Source: Myxococcales bacterium (GTDB taxonomy: Bacteria; Myxococcota_A; UBA9160; SMWR01). From it: a stretch of 41,270 nucleotides of DNA. The number at the start of each line of letters is the position of its first letter. Position 1 is the stretch's first letter. Positions 34,104-41,270 of the stretch are shown one piece after another. Under the pieces are notes generated by a model, which did no database searches, had not been told where the DNA came from, and was given only the letters and a program-made list of their open reading frames with translations. A program made the position numbers and the translations under genes. The DNA lies in assembly GCA_013215615.1 (NCBI GenBank), contig JABSQX010000126.1, positions 1 through 41,270 on the forward strand. The letters are read 5' to 3'.

Positions 34104-35554
34104 GCGCCGTGGGGCGTATTCGCAGCGGGGCGGGGCTCGCAGTCTGCGTGATCTGGCTGTTGCCGGGTTGCTCGACCTGGCCGATTCCGGGTTTCAGCGC
34201 GCGGCCCGCCTGGGAGTTGCCGCCGCCAGCGGTTTCCGAGGCGCCAGTGGTGAAGCCCGGCAGCCTGCAGCGCGCCCGCTTGGACAACGGTCTGGAGATC
34301 CTGGTGCTCGAGGATCACCGGCTGCCGCTGGTGAGCCTGGGGCTCAGTTTCCGGCGCGGGGAGGCGATGCTGGCCCCCGAAGACGCGGGGCTGGCCTCGT
34401 TTACCGCGGAACTCCTGGAGCGGGGTGCCGGAGGCCGCGACGCCAACGAGTTCGCGGAGTACGTGGACGAGATCGGCGCCTCCTTCGGTGGCGCGGCGGG
34501 CTGGGACTCGCTCTCGGTGGGCGTTTCCGGCCTGTCGCGGGATCTGGATCGCCTCTTCGAGGTGCTCGCGGACGGCACGCTACGGCCCCACTTCGAGGCC
34601 GAGGAGGCCGAGCGGGCACGCGCCGAGCGCCTGGCGGCCCTGGAGCGCGCGAAGGACGATCCCGCCACGCTGGCAAGTTGGTACACCGCGCGGGCGCTGT
34701 ATGCGGGCCATCGCTACGGGACACCGCTTTCCGGCGACGCGGAGAGCGTGGCGCGCTTGGATGCGGCACGCGCGCGCGCGCTCCATCAGCGGGTCTTCGT
34801 GCCCAACGACGCCATCTTCTACGCATCGGGCGACGTAACGGCAAAAGACATCATCGCACGCGTGCGCGCACACTTCGCAAAGTGGCCGCGCGGAGAGCCT
34901 TCGCCAACGGGACCCCCGCCTCCTCTGCGCACACCGGAGCAGCGCAGGATCCTGATCGTGGACCGGCCCGATCTTGGCCAGGCGCGCATCGCCGTCGCCC
35001 ACGAGGGGCTGTCGCGCACCGACGAGGACCGGCTGGCCGCGAGCCTGATGAACCTGGTGGTGGGGGGCAGCGGCTTCTCGTCGCGGCTGATGACCAGCCT
35101 GCGCTCCGAGCAAGGACTGACCTACGGCGTCTACTCCGGATACCGGCTGCGACGCCAGCCGGGTCCCTTCGTGGTTTCCACCTTCACGCGGGTGCCCGAG
35201 GTGCGACGGACGCTGGATCTGCTGCTCGGCGAGCTGGAGCGCGGGCTCGAGGAGCCCCCCGGCGAGGATGAACTGGTGTGGGCGCGCAGCCTCGCCACAG
35301 GCCGCTTCTCGATGGGCCTCGAGACGTCATCGGCGGTGATGAACGGCCTGGTGGATCTCGAAATCTACGACCTGCCGCGGGATTCGCTGGACACCTACCG
35401 CAGCCGGGTGAGGGCGCTCACCGAAGCGGACAGCGCACGAGCCGCGCGTCTCTACCTGCACCCCGAGCGCGTGGCCATCGTATTGGTGGGCCCCGCGGAG
35501 GCGCTGCTCCCCCAGGTCGAGGATCTGGGCCCCGTGGAGGTGGTGGTCCCCTAG
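34100..35554 (+). CDS. M16 family protein, catalytically inactive lipoprotein partner
   Basis: A 484-aa M16 homologue with a lipoprotein signal: hydrophobic segment 11-22 then lipobox LPGC with Cys24, so it is probably membrane anchored. The zinc motif is lost: where the partner has HLFEH, this protein reads SFTAE (100-104). It retains the substrate-binding R/Y region LRSEQGLTYGVYSGY in the C-terminal half. This is the usual alpha-type partner that completes the chamber of an alpha/beta heterodimer with the preceding protease. The GTG at 34100 overlaps the preceding stop codon. The downstream gap holds the TetR promoter and operator. Confidence 0.92.
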   Translation: MSAVGRIRSGAGLAVCVIWLLPGCSTWPIPGFSARPAWELPPPAVSEAPVVKPGSLQRARLDNGLEILVLEDHRLPLVSLGLSFRRGEAMLAPEDAGLASFTAELLERGAGGRDANEFAEYVDEIGASFGGAAGWDSLSVGVSGLSRDLDRLFEVLADGTLRPHFEAEEAERARAERLAALERAKDDPATLASWYTARALYAGHRYGTPLSGDAESVARLDAARARALHQRVFVPNDAIFYASGDVTAKDIIARVRAHFAKWPRGEPSPTGPPPPLRTPEQRRILIVDRPDLGQARIAVAHEGLSRTDEDRLAASLMNLVVGGSGFSSRLMTSLRSEQGLTYGVYSGYRLRRQPGPFVVSTFTRVPEVRRTLDLLLGELERGLEEPPGEDELVWARSLATGRFSMGLETSSAVMNGLVDLEIYDLPRDSLDTYRSRVRALTEADSARAARLYLHPERVAIVLVGPAEALLPQVEDLGPVEVVVP

Positions 35555-35562
35555 CGCGCCGC

Positions 35563-35608
35563 TTTGCCGCCGTTTGGCGCCTATGATAATTTCCGGATCG
35601 ACCGGTCG
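35563..35608 (+). promoter_or_regulatory. Promoter with palindromic TetR-type operator
   Basis: TTTGCC (35563-35568), a 16-base spacer, and GATAAT (35585-35590) form a credible sigma-70 promoter. A perfect 10-bp palindrome, CGACCGGTCG (35599-35608), lies at the expected transcription start and continues into a GGTCGG repeat. Operators with CCGACCGGTCGG-like cores are common for TetR/FadR-type regulators, and the TetR gene starts 60 bases downstream. This suggests autorepression of the TetR/diiron unit. Confidence 0.6.
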
Positions 35609-35667
35609 GTCGGGTGATGCGTTTCGCGCGGCCCATGGCATCCCTCCCCCGCGACTCCGGAGGTCCC

Positions 35668-36327
35668 ATGCCTTCCGTGCTCAGCTCTCGCGACAAGATC
35701 CTCGACGTGGGCGAGTCCCTGTTTGCCCGCCGCGGCTATGCGGGGGTGGGGATGCGCGAGGTCGCCCAGCTCTCGGGGCTCGGCAAGTCCTCCCTCTTCC
35801 ACCACTTTCGCGGCAAGGGGCAGCTCTACGCGGAGGTCCGGATCCGCACGCTGAAGCGCATCCGGGACGCGCTGGCCCCCTTCCTGACGCTCGAGACCGC
35901 TCCCCTCGAAGCTCTGGAGGAGGGGATGTGCGCGTTGATCGACAGTTTCGCCGAGCACCCGACCAGCGCCCGCCTGCTGTTGCGCGGCCTGGTGGAGGAG
36001 GAAATCTTTTCCGGGGAGTCGCCCCCGGAGCTCGAGGAGGCGGAGCAGATTCTCGCTGAACTGCTCGACGATCTCTCGGAGCTGATCGAGCGCGGCGTGA
36101 AGGCCGGCGAGCTCCGCGCGGTGGCCGTGCCCGACACCATGCAGTCGCTGATCGGTCTGGTCGCCTACCACTTCGCTTCCGGGGCGATGGGAGAGCGCAT
36201 CCTCGGAGAGGCGCTCTTCTCCTCGTCCGCGGTGAGGCGCCGCAAGCGCGAGGTCGTGAATTTCATTCGCGAGGGCCTTCGGGCGCCGCGTTCCGATCGA
36301 GACGAAGAACGGGAGGATCCGACATGA
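35668..36327 (+). CDS. TetR/AcrR family transcriptional regulator
   Basis: A 219-aa repressor. The N-terminal helix-turn-helix is clear: SRDKILDVGESLFARRGYAGVGMREVAQLSGLGKSSLFHHFRGKGQLY (about 7-54). It is followed by an all-helical ligand-binding domain with an acidic stretch (EEEIFSGESPPELEEAEQIL). The ATG at 35668 has GGAGG five bases upstream. The frame is open to a GTG at 35614, but that extension covers the operator. The gene is coupled by ATGA to the diiron protein gene, the probable main target. The ligand is unknown; a fatty-acyl or hydrophobic compound fits the neighbourhood. Confidence 0.92.
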   Translation: MPSVLSSRDKILDVGESLFARRGYAGVGMREVAQLSGLGKSSLFHHFRGKGQLYAEVRIRTLKRIRDALAPFLTLETAPLEALEEGMCALIDSFAEHPTSARLLLRGLVEEEIFSGESPPELEEAEQILAELLDDLSELIERGVKAGELRAVAVPDTMQSLIGLVAYHFASGAMGERILGEALFSSSAVRRRKREVVNFIREGLRAPRSDRDEEREDPT

Positions 36328-37391
36328 CGAAGCTGCTCGAGGCCTACCGGCGTAAGATCGATTCCTTCGAGGTGGTGGACATCGCAGACCCCCGGGAGAT
36401 CCAGCGCTTGCGAGAGCGGCAGGATGTGGACGCCCGGGTCGATGCCCACTGGGCCTGGAACTACGGGACCGAGGTCGAGGAGCTGCGCAACCTCTACGAG
36501 AAGGGCAAGCGCGGCCAGTGGGACGCGGAGGCGGACATCGACTGGGCGCTGCCCGCCGGACCCGATGCGTGGATGCTGCGCCCCGAGGCTTCCATGCTGG
36601 CCCAGATCGCGAAGCTCACCGGGCGCGACGAGGCCACCCAGAAGGCCGCCGCTTTCGACGAGGTCGCCTACACGAGTTCGCAGCTACTCCACGGCGAGCA
36701 GGCGGCCCTGCAAATCTGCGGACAGCTCACCAACGCCTGCGAGCGGATGGACGAGAAGTGGTACGCGGCGAGCCAGGTCATCGACGAGGCGCGTCACGTG
36801 GAGGTGCTCTCCAAGTTCCTGCAGCGCAAGGCCGGCGAGATCCATCCCATCGGCGCCACCTTGAAGTTCCTGCTCGACGTCCTGCTCGAGAGCGAGGGGG
36901 TTCAGAAGAAGACGCTGGGCATGCAGACCCTCTTCGAGGGCATGGCGGTAGGGATCATGGACATGCTGCGCGGCGAGTCCCAGAACGCGCTCTTCTCGGA
37001 GATACTGCGGCGCGTCGAGCAGGACGAAGCGCGTCACGCGGCCTTTGGGGTATTGATGATGCGGCGCATCGTCGGTGAGGCCAGTGAGGCCGAGCGCGCC
37101 TCCATGGAGGACTGGGCGTTTTCGATCCTCGAGACCCTGAACGCCAACCAGCAGCTCGACATGCTCCACTACTTTGCGCCCAAGTACGGCTTCGAGCCCG
37201 AGGAGGTGGCGAAGCTCATGCTGGGCCTGCCGGAGTTCGGCGCGATCAACAGCCGGCCCTTCATGCACACCGTGATCCCGAACCTGCGCAAGCTCGGCCT
37301 CATCACGGCGCGCAGCGAGGAAAAGTGGCGCGACGTGGGCATGCTGGTGGAGAGCGCCCCCGGTGTGAAGGGGATGCCCGCCAGCGCCTGA
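36324..37391 (+). CDS. R2-like ferritin-superfamily diiron protein
   Basis: A 355-aa all-helical protein with the complete four-helix-bundle diiron ligand set: Glu125 (HGEQ), Glu155 and His158 (DEARH), Glu205 (LFEG), and Glu235 and His238 (DEARH). This is the pattern of ribonucleotide-reductase R2-like ligand-binding oxidases, acyl-ACP desaturases and AurF-type N-oxygenases. The length and the PEASMLAQIAKLTG and YFAPKYGF segments do not let me place it in one subfamily. Dioxygen-dependent oxidation of a hydrophobic substrate is the likely chemistry. The ATG at 36324 overlaps the TetR stop codon, with GGGAGG seven bases upstream. It converges on the acyl-CoA synthetase gene 18 bases away. Confidence 0.88.
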   Translation: MTKLLEAYRRKIDSFEVVDIADPREIQRLRERQDVDARVDAHWAWNYGTEVEELRNLYEKGKRGQWDAEADIDWALPAGPDAWMLRPEASMLAQIAKLTGRDEATQKAAAFDEVAYTSSQLLHGEQAALQICGQLTNACERMDEKWYAASQVIDEARHVEVLSKFLQRKAGEIHPIGATLKFLLDVLLESEGVQKKTLGMQTLFEGMAVGIMDMLRGESQNALFSEILRRVEQDEARHAAFGVLMMRRIVGEASEAERASMEDWAFSILETLNANQQLDMLHYFAPKYGFEPEEVAKLMLGLPEFGAINSRPFMHTVIPNLRKLGLITARSEEKWRDVGMLVESAPGVKGMPASA

Positions 37392-37409
37392 GCCGCTTGC
37401 CTGGCGGAT

Positions 37410-38972
37410 TCAGATTCGGCGCTCCTGGCCCTTCCAATAGGGCTCACGCAGCAGTCTCTTGTAGAGCTTGCCGGTGGGGTGGCGCGGCAGGGTAGTCTCG
37501 AAGTCGACGCTGCGCGGCACCTTGTAGCCCGCCAGGTGTCCGCGGCAATGCGCGGCCAATTCCTCGGCCAATGTCGAGCCTGCTTCGAAGCCGTCGCAGA
37601 GTTCCACCGCGGCCTTGACCTCCTCACCGAACTCCTCGTTGGGAATGCCGAAGACCGCGGCATCTGCCACCGCCGGGTGCGCGACCAGTACGCCCTCGAT
37701 CTCGGCGGGATAGATGTTGACGCCCCCCGAGATGATCATGTCGATCTTCCGGTCGCTCATGAAGAGGAAGCCCTCGTGATCCAGGTAGCCGACGTCGCCG
37801 AAGGTGAAGACCCCGGGTTCCAGGTGGGCGGCGGCGGTCTTCTCCGGGTCCTTGTGGTACTCGAAGTCGGCTCCCGTCTTGCTGCGGAAGTAGAGCTGCC
37901 CCTCCTCTCCGGGCCCGGCGACTTCGCCGTCTTCGCGGATCACGCGAGCCTCCATGTTGTCCTGCAGGCGACCCAGGCTGCCCGGGTGTTCGAGCCACTC
38001 GCCGGCCCGGATGGTGGTGACGATGCCACCCTCGGTGGCCCCGTAGTACTCATGGATGACGGGCCCCCACCACTCGATCATCTGGCGCTTGACCTGCGGT
38101 GAGCAGGGGGCGGCGCCATGCCAGACCGCTTGGAGACTGCTGCCGTCGAAGCGATCGCGTGTTCCGGCGTCCACCCGTAGCAGCCGGATGAACTGGGTGG
38201 GGACCAGGTGGAGGTTGGTGATCCGATACTGGTCGATCACTGTCAGCGTCTCCTCCGCGTCGAACTTGTGGCGCATCACCACCGCCGAACCCGCGAGGAG
38301 AGGGAGAAAGGAGAAGGCCCACTGCGCGGAGTGGTAGAGGGGGCCGTCGAGAAAAGTCCGTCCGCCCGAGGGCAGCCCCAGGCTGCCCGCGACCGCTGCC
38401 CCCACCAGCTTCATCGCAGCGAGGGGTACGCCGACGGGAAGGCTGCTGCTCACGACGCCCTTGGGGCGGCCCGTGGTCCCCGAGGTGTAGAACATGGGGC
38501 CGCCCAGGCACTGCGCGTCGGGCTCGTCGGGGGAACTGCCCGCCAGCACTTCCTCGTAGTCGATGAATGGAGGGGGTGCCGGGCCGCCCACCACTACCAC
38601 GATGCGGGGCCGCGGCGCGCCGGGGCCCGCCAGTGCCTGCGCGGCAACGTCTGCGTAACGGGCCTCTACCACGAGCGCACGCGCGTCGGAGTTGGCGAGC
38701 ACGTAGGCGACTTCTTCGGGCACCCAGTGCCAGTTGATGGGGACATAGCGCCAGCCCGCTTGGCTGCCCGCCGCCATCGTCTCGTAGTATTCGCGTCGAT
38801 TTCCCGAGAGGATCGCGATGCTGTCGCCGGCCTCGACGCCCGCTCCCCGAAACGCGTGGATCAGGCGATTCACGCGCTGGTCGAATGCGTCCCAGTTGGT
38901 CTCCCCGAAGTCATCGGCGAGGGCCAGTTCCCCGCCGGCGGCCGCGGCGAGGGGCGCGATGAGTTCTCCCAT
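37410..38972 (-). CDS. AMP-dependent acyl-CoA synthetase/ligase
   Basis: A 520-aa ANL-superfamily enzyme activating a carboxylic acid as acyl-AMP then acyl-CoA. Core motifs: FYTSGTTGRPKGV (phosphate loop), YYGATEGG, GDVGYLDHEGF, DRKIDMIISGGVNIYPAEIE (hinge) and PTGKLYKR with the catalytic lysine. It resembles the fatty-acid or aromatic-acid CoA ligases abundant in this lineage. The ATG at 38972 has GGAGG four bases upstream; the frame extends eight codons to another ATG at 38996 without a comparable site. It converges with the diiron gene, which may generate or consume its substrate. Confidence 0.93.
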   Translation of the reverse strand: MGELIAPLAAAAGGELALADDFGETNWDAFDQRVNRLIHAFRGAGVEAGDSIAILSGNRREYYETMAAGSQAGWRYVPINWHWVPEEVAYVLANSDARALVVEARYADVAAQALAGPGAPRPRIVVVVGGPAPPPFIDYEEVLAGSSPDEPDAQCLGGPMFYTSGTTGRPKGVVSSSLPVGVPLAAMKLVGAAVAGSLGLPSGGRTFLDGPLYHSAQWAFSFLPLLAGSAVVMRHKFDAEETLTVIDQYRITNLHLVPTQFIRLLRVDAGTRDRFDGSSLQAVWHGAAPCSPQVKRQMIEWWGPVIHEYYGATEGGIVTTIRAGEWLEHPGSLGRLQDNMEARVIREDGEVAGPGEEGQLYFRSKTGADFEYHKDPEKTAAAHLEPGVFTFGDVGYLDHEGFLFMSDRKIDMIISGGVNIYPAEIEGVLVAHPAVADAAVFGIPNEEFGEEVKAAVELCDGFEAGSTLAEELAAHCRGHLAGYKVPRSVDFETTLPRHPTGKLYKRLLREPYWKGQERRI

Positions 38973-39071
38973 GGGGTCCTCCGCGAGTTGCTGCAACGCC
39001 GTGTATTTCGGGGCAGCGGCTGCGCCCTACTGTGGCGCGACTGCGACCTCTCGCGCACCCCGGGCAAGGGA

Positions 39072-39154
39072 TTTTCCCGGCGGGTCTGCGCGGGGGAAAA
39101 CCGGGAACGCGGCGCGGCGCTGGACGCTGAGAGTCGATTGTGGTAAATTTTCCC
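39072..39154. repeat. Three TTTTCCC/GGGAAAA motifs in the divergent intergenic region
   Basis: TTTTCCC occurs at 39072-39078 and 39148-39154, and its complement GGGAAAA at 39094-39100. The first two form an inverted pair with a 15-base gap. A-T runs are rare in this DNA, so three copies in 83 bases between two divergent starts are notable. They may be a protein-binding site. Confidence 0.3.
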
Positions 39155-39194
39155 ACGAGTACAGAGCGCTCTCCGCGGCTCTTGGTAAAGGCAG

Positions 39195-40064
39195 ATGACC
39201 GATCCGACTCGAGATTCACCGAATGTCCCGGGCGGGCCCCCGCCCGCCCTCGTGCAGGCCCTGCGACGGCTGCTGCGCCCTTTGGTGCGGCTGCTGCTCC
39301 GCCACCAGGCCACCTATCCCTTTCTCGCGAGCCAGCTGAAATCGATCTACGTGGAGCTCGCGGAGGACGAGTTCGGGATCCCGGGCAAGGCCCAGACCAC
39401 CAGCCGGCTGAGCTTGCTCACCGGGATCCACCGAAAGGACGTGAAGCGGCTGCGGGAGACGCCCGTCGACGTCGATGCGCCGCCTGGCAACGTCTCGCTG
39501 GGCGCACAGCTGGTGCTGCGCTGGACGGCCTCTCCCGAGTACCTCGATGAGGAGGGACACCCCCGGGCGCTGCCGCGGCTGGCTGGGGACGCAGACTCGC
39601 CGAGTTTCGAGTCGTTGGTGGCTTCGGTGAGCAAGGACATCCGCGCCCGCGCCGTGCTCGACGAGTGGCTGCGGCTAGGTGTCGCGCGCGTCGACGAGCA
39701 GGATCGCGTGGCGCTGGTGGTGGAAGCCTTCGTGCCGGAAAGCGGCTTCGACGAAAAGTCCTACTTCCTGGGGCGCAACGTCCACGATCACCTGGCCGCG
39801 GCGGTCCACAACCTGTCGGGAGAGGGCCCGCCGTTGCTCGAGCGAAGCGTCTATTACGCGAAGCTCTCGCCGGAATCGGTGGACGAACTGGCGGCGTTGG
39901 GAGAGCGCGTGGGAATGGAGGCCCTGCAGGCCGTAAACCGGCGCGCCCTCGAGTTGCAGGAGCGGGATGCCTCGCGCGCGGACAGCAACGAGCGCATGAA
40001 CCTCGGGGTGTACTTCTTTCGGGACGGCGCGGACGTCAAGGGAGACGGGGGCGATGAGGCGTAG
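39195..40064 (+). CDS. DUF6502 family protein
   Basis: A 289-aa protein. The N-terminal region ALVQALRRLLRPLVRLLLRHQATYPFLASQLKSIYVELA (about 18-56) and the following SRLSLLTGIHRKDVKRLRE (a helix-turn-helix-like segment) are the hallmark of DUF6502. The middle region (WTASPEYLDEEGHPRALPR) and the C-terminal YYFAKL-like part, here SVYYAKLSPESVDELAALG, also fit. The family is uncharacterised and may be regulatory, given the helix-turn-helix-like segment. The ATG at 39195 has only a weak AAAGG nearby. Its 3' end overlaps by 11 bases the start of the DUF5666 gene, a pairing I recall from other proteobacteria. Confidence 0.82.
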   Translation: MTDPTRDSPNVPGGPPPALVQALRRLLRPLVRLLLRHQATYPFLASQLKSIYVELAEDEFGIPGKAQTTSRLSLLTGIHRKDVKRLRETPVDVDAPPGNVSLGAQLVLRWTASPEYLDEEGHPRALPRLAGDADSPSFESLVASVSKDIRARAVLDEWLRLGVARVDEQDRVALVVEAFVPESGFDEKSYFLGRNVHDHLAAAVHNLSGEGPPLLERSVYYAKLSPESVDELAALGERVGMEALQAVNRRALELQERDASRADSNERMNLGVYFFRDGADVKGDGGDEA

Positions 40065-41270
40065 CGCGGGGCGGCTCGGGGTCGTCCTCGCGGCGGCCTG
40101 CCTGCTGCTCGCGCCCGCTCGCGGGGTCGCGCAGGGAGATCCCTGTGCGGTGGCCGGACCGGTGGCCGTCCTGGAACTCGGTGGCGACGAGAGTGGTATC
40201 GGGGGCACTGGACTCGAGGGCGACGAAAGCGGCATCGGGGGTACGGGGCTCACGGGCGAAGAGAGCGGCATCGGAGGTACCGGCATCGCCAATCGAGAGA
40301 GTGGCGTCGGTGGAACGGGGCGGGGCGAAGAGAGCGGCGTGGGGGGCACCGGGATCTACGGGACACTGACCGCCTTCGGCAGCATCTGCGTGAACGGCTT
40401 GCGCGTCCACTACCCCGAGGACGTCGACGTAGAGCGCAACGGCCAGCCGGCTGCTCGCTCTGTGCTGGCACTGGGACAGGTGGTCTGGGTCGTGGCGGGG
40501 GACGATGCGGGACGCCTCAGCACGCGGAACATCGCGATCCACAGCGCCGTGGTGGGTGAGGTCTCCTCGGTGGATCACGCGGGTCGACGCCTCATGGTGT
40601 CGGGCAGCGCCGTGCAGGTGCCAGAGGGCGTGTATTTGGGCGAAGGCATCGCGTTCGAGACCATGGAGGTCGGTGATCGCGTGGACGTCAGCGGCCTGCG
40701 GGTGGACGACGGGGAAATCGTGGCGTCGCGGATCGCCGCAGCTGGCCCCCGGGCAGCCGACCTGATCGAGGGGCCCAGCCCGGAGACCCTGGTGGTCGCG
40801 AGCGGCGGCCTCGAGAGGATCTCCGTCGAGGGCTACGTGAGGGGTCGCACGCAGCGACCGCGGGTGGGCGGCATCGCGCTGGACCTGTCGGCGCTCGGTG
40901 ATCTCCGGGATCGACTGCGGCCCGGGCTGCGCGTGCGCGCCCAGGGGCGCCTGTCGGCCGACGGAGTGCTACGCGTGGAGCGGCGGCCGTGGCGGCGCCA
41001 CGGCCCGAAGCGGGCTCCCTTGCCGCTCCCCGTGGACCCCCTTCTCAAGCCCGGCGTGGTTCCGAAGTCCGAAGTCGGCCCGAAGCCCGAGATCCGACCT
41101 GCGCCCCCCCGGCCGAAGGTGCAGCGCCCCCCCGGCCCCCCCCCCCCCCCCCCGGGGCGGCGCCCCCCCCCCCCCCCCCCGCCAGATTCGTGGCGCGGCC
41201 GAAAAACACCCCTAACGGGGCCAGGGATATTGCATTCCCCCGGATCCCCGCTCGGGGGTCTTCGAAATAA
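40054..41270 (+). CDS. Secreted DUF5666 protein with ESG(I/V)GGTG repeats, 3' end not reliable
   Basis: Starts at ATG 40054 and stays open to the window edge (405 codons). A signal peptide covers residues 1-27 (hydrophobic LGVVLAAACLLLAPA, cleavage near GVAQ). Five tandem glycine-rich repeats follow at about 44-100. Then come DUF5666 beta-domains: GSICVNGLRVHYPEDVDVERNG, VVGEVSSVDHAGRRLMVSG, IEGPSPETLVVASGG. The tail is proline-rich from about residue 340. From 41127 the codons are runs of C that look like sequencing or assembly error, so the last 45 or so residues should not be trusted. The function of the family is unknown; an extracytoplasmic or surface location is likely. It is coupled to the DUF6502 gene. 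Confidence 0.8.
   Translation, partial: MRRSAGRLGVVLAAACLLLAPARGVAQGDPCAVAGPVAVLELGGDESGIGGTGLEGDESGIGGTGLTGEESGIGGTGIANRESGVGGTGRGEESGVGGTGIYGTLTAFGSICVNGLRVHYPEDVDVERNGQPAARSVLALGQVVWVVAGDDAGRLSTRNIAIHSAVVGEVSSVDHAGRRLMVSGSAVQVPEGVYLGEGIAFETMEVGDRVDVSGLRVDDGEIVASRIAAAGPRAADLIEGPSPETLVVASGGLERISVEGYVRGRTQRPRVGGIALDLSALGDLRDRLRPGLRVRAQGRLSADGVLRVERRPWRRHGPKRAPLPLPVDPLLKPGVVPKSEVGPKPEIRPAPPRPKVQRPPGPPPPPPGRRPPPPPPPDSWRGRKTPLTGPGILHSPGSPLGGLRN
40183..40353 (+). repeat. Five tandem in-frame repeats encoding (D/E)ESG(I/V)GGTG
   Basis: The repeat period is 12 residues (36 bases) for the first three intervals and 11 residues for the last. The copies read GDESGIGGTG, GDESGIGGTG, GEESGIGGTG, NRESGVGGTG and GEESGVGGTG, with variable two-residue linkers. 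Synonymous differences between copies show they are maintained at protein level, not a recent slippage. Confidence 0.9.
41127..41182. other. Poly-C low-complexity tract, probable assembly artefact
   Basis: Contains two uninterrupted runs of 18 C (41136-41153 and 41163-41180) separated by a short G-rich stretch. The bases after it lose the coding pattern of the preceding gene and are richer in A and T. This fits an unreliable contig end better than biology. Confidence 0.6.

Noticed and set aside
40183-40353. 36-base tandem repeat resembling a CRISPR array
   Set aside because: The repeats are directly adjacent without spacers, are in frame, and vary synonymously. They encode protein repeats.
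41130-41200. Polyproline tail of the DUF5666 protein
   Set aside because: The codons come from homopolymer C runs at the contig edge, more likely an artefact than a real domain.

Overview
The window is a gene-dense, very high-GC stretch of a bacterial chromosome. Third codon positions are almost all G or C, and GTG and TTG starts are common. It holds 41 protein genes by my count and no rRNA, tRNA, CRISPR or insertion sequence that I can see. The gene set points to a Deltaproteobacteria-like lineage in the broad sense (Myxococcota, Binatota or relatives). Reasons: an EF-G of the spirochaete/planctomycete/delta (spdEFG1, mitochondrial EFG1-like) type, many luciferase-like monooxygenases, amidohydrolases, SDRs and acyl-CoA enzymes, and heme A synthase. 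The lineage is an inference. The right end, from about 41.1 kb, contains two runs of 18 C and looks like a poor contig end.

Layout. 1-6946: a catabolic group with a thiolase-fold lyase or lipid-transfer protein (cut by the left edge), an enoyl-CoA hydratase, a luciferase-like oxidoreductase translationally coupled to an amidohydrolase, an acyl-CoA-dehydrogenase-fold oxygenase or dehydrogenase, and a zinc alcohol dehydrogenase. 7115-12614: IF-1, a hexapeptide-repeat acyltransferase, a formyltransferase, EF-G with its own promoter and long leader, a P-loop NTPase and a TerB-like protein. 12666-16784 (minus): an arsenic-type module of ArsS radical SAM protein, TVP38/TMEM64 membrane protein and MerA-like flavoprotein, preceded by a DUF3047 protein. 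16898-19250: an MFE-2-type SDR and an ABC1/UbiB-family kinase. 19269-24068 (minus): a likely operon of heme A synthase, an unknown 159-aa protein, a possible 38-aa small protein, a quaternary-amine-type ABC transporter (ATPase plus fused permease/binding protein) and a luciferase-like oxidoreductase. 24085-26290: a drug-export-type ABC-2 pair and a GGDEF-fold protein without its motif.

26303-30194 (minus): citrate synthase, a class IV aminotransferase/lyase, an SDR and a TIGR01777 epimerase. 30406-31800: an unknown protein and an SDR. 31835-32683 (minus): YciH/SUI1 and a CoA-binding protein. 32751-37391: an active/inactive M16 protease pair, then a TetR repressor with a visible palindromic operator, coupled to an R2-like diiron protein. 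37410-38972 (minus): an acyl-CoA synthetase. 39195-end: a DUF6502 protein overlapping a secreted DUF5666 protein with five ESG(I/V)GGTG repeats.

How it fits together. Acyl-CoA activation, dehydrogenation, hydration, SDR oxidation, thiolase-fold cleavage and citrate synthase give a lipid/isoprenoid or aromatic catabolic flavour. Eight gene pairs share the 4-base ATGA/GTGA overlap, so translational coupling is a main organising principle here. The observations most worth following are the small ORF in the ABC operon, the transporter-coupled luciferase-like enzyme, the EF-G/P-loop NTPase pair, the TetR/diiron unit and the thiolase-fold protein lacking its cysteine.
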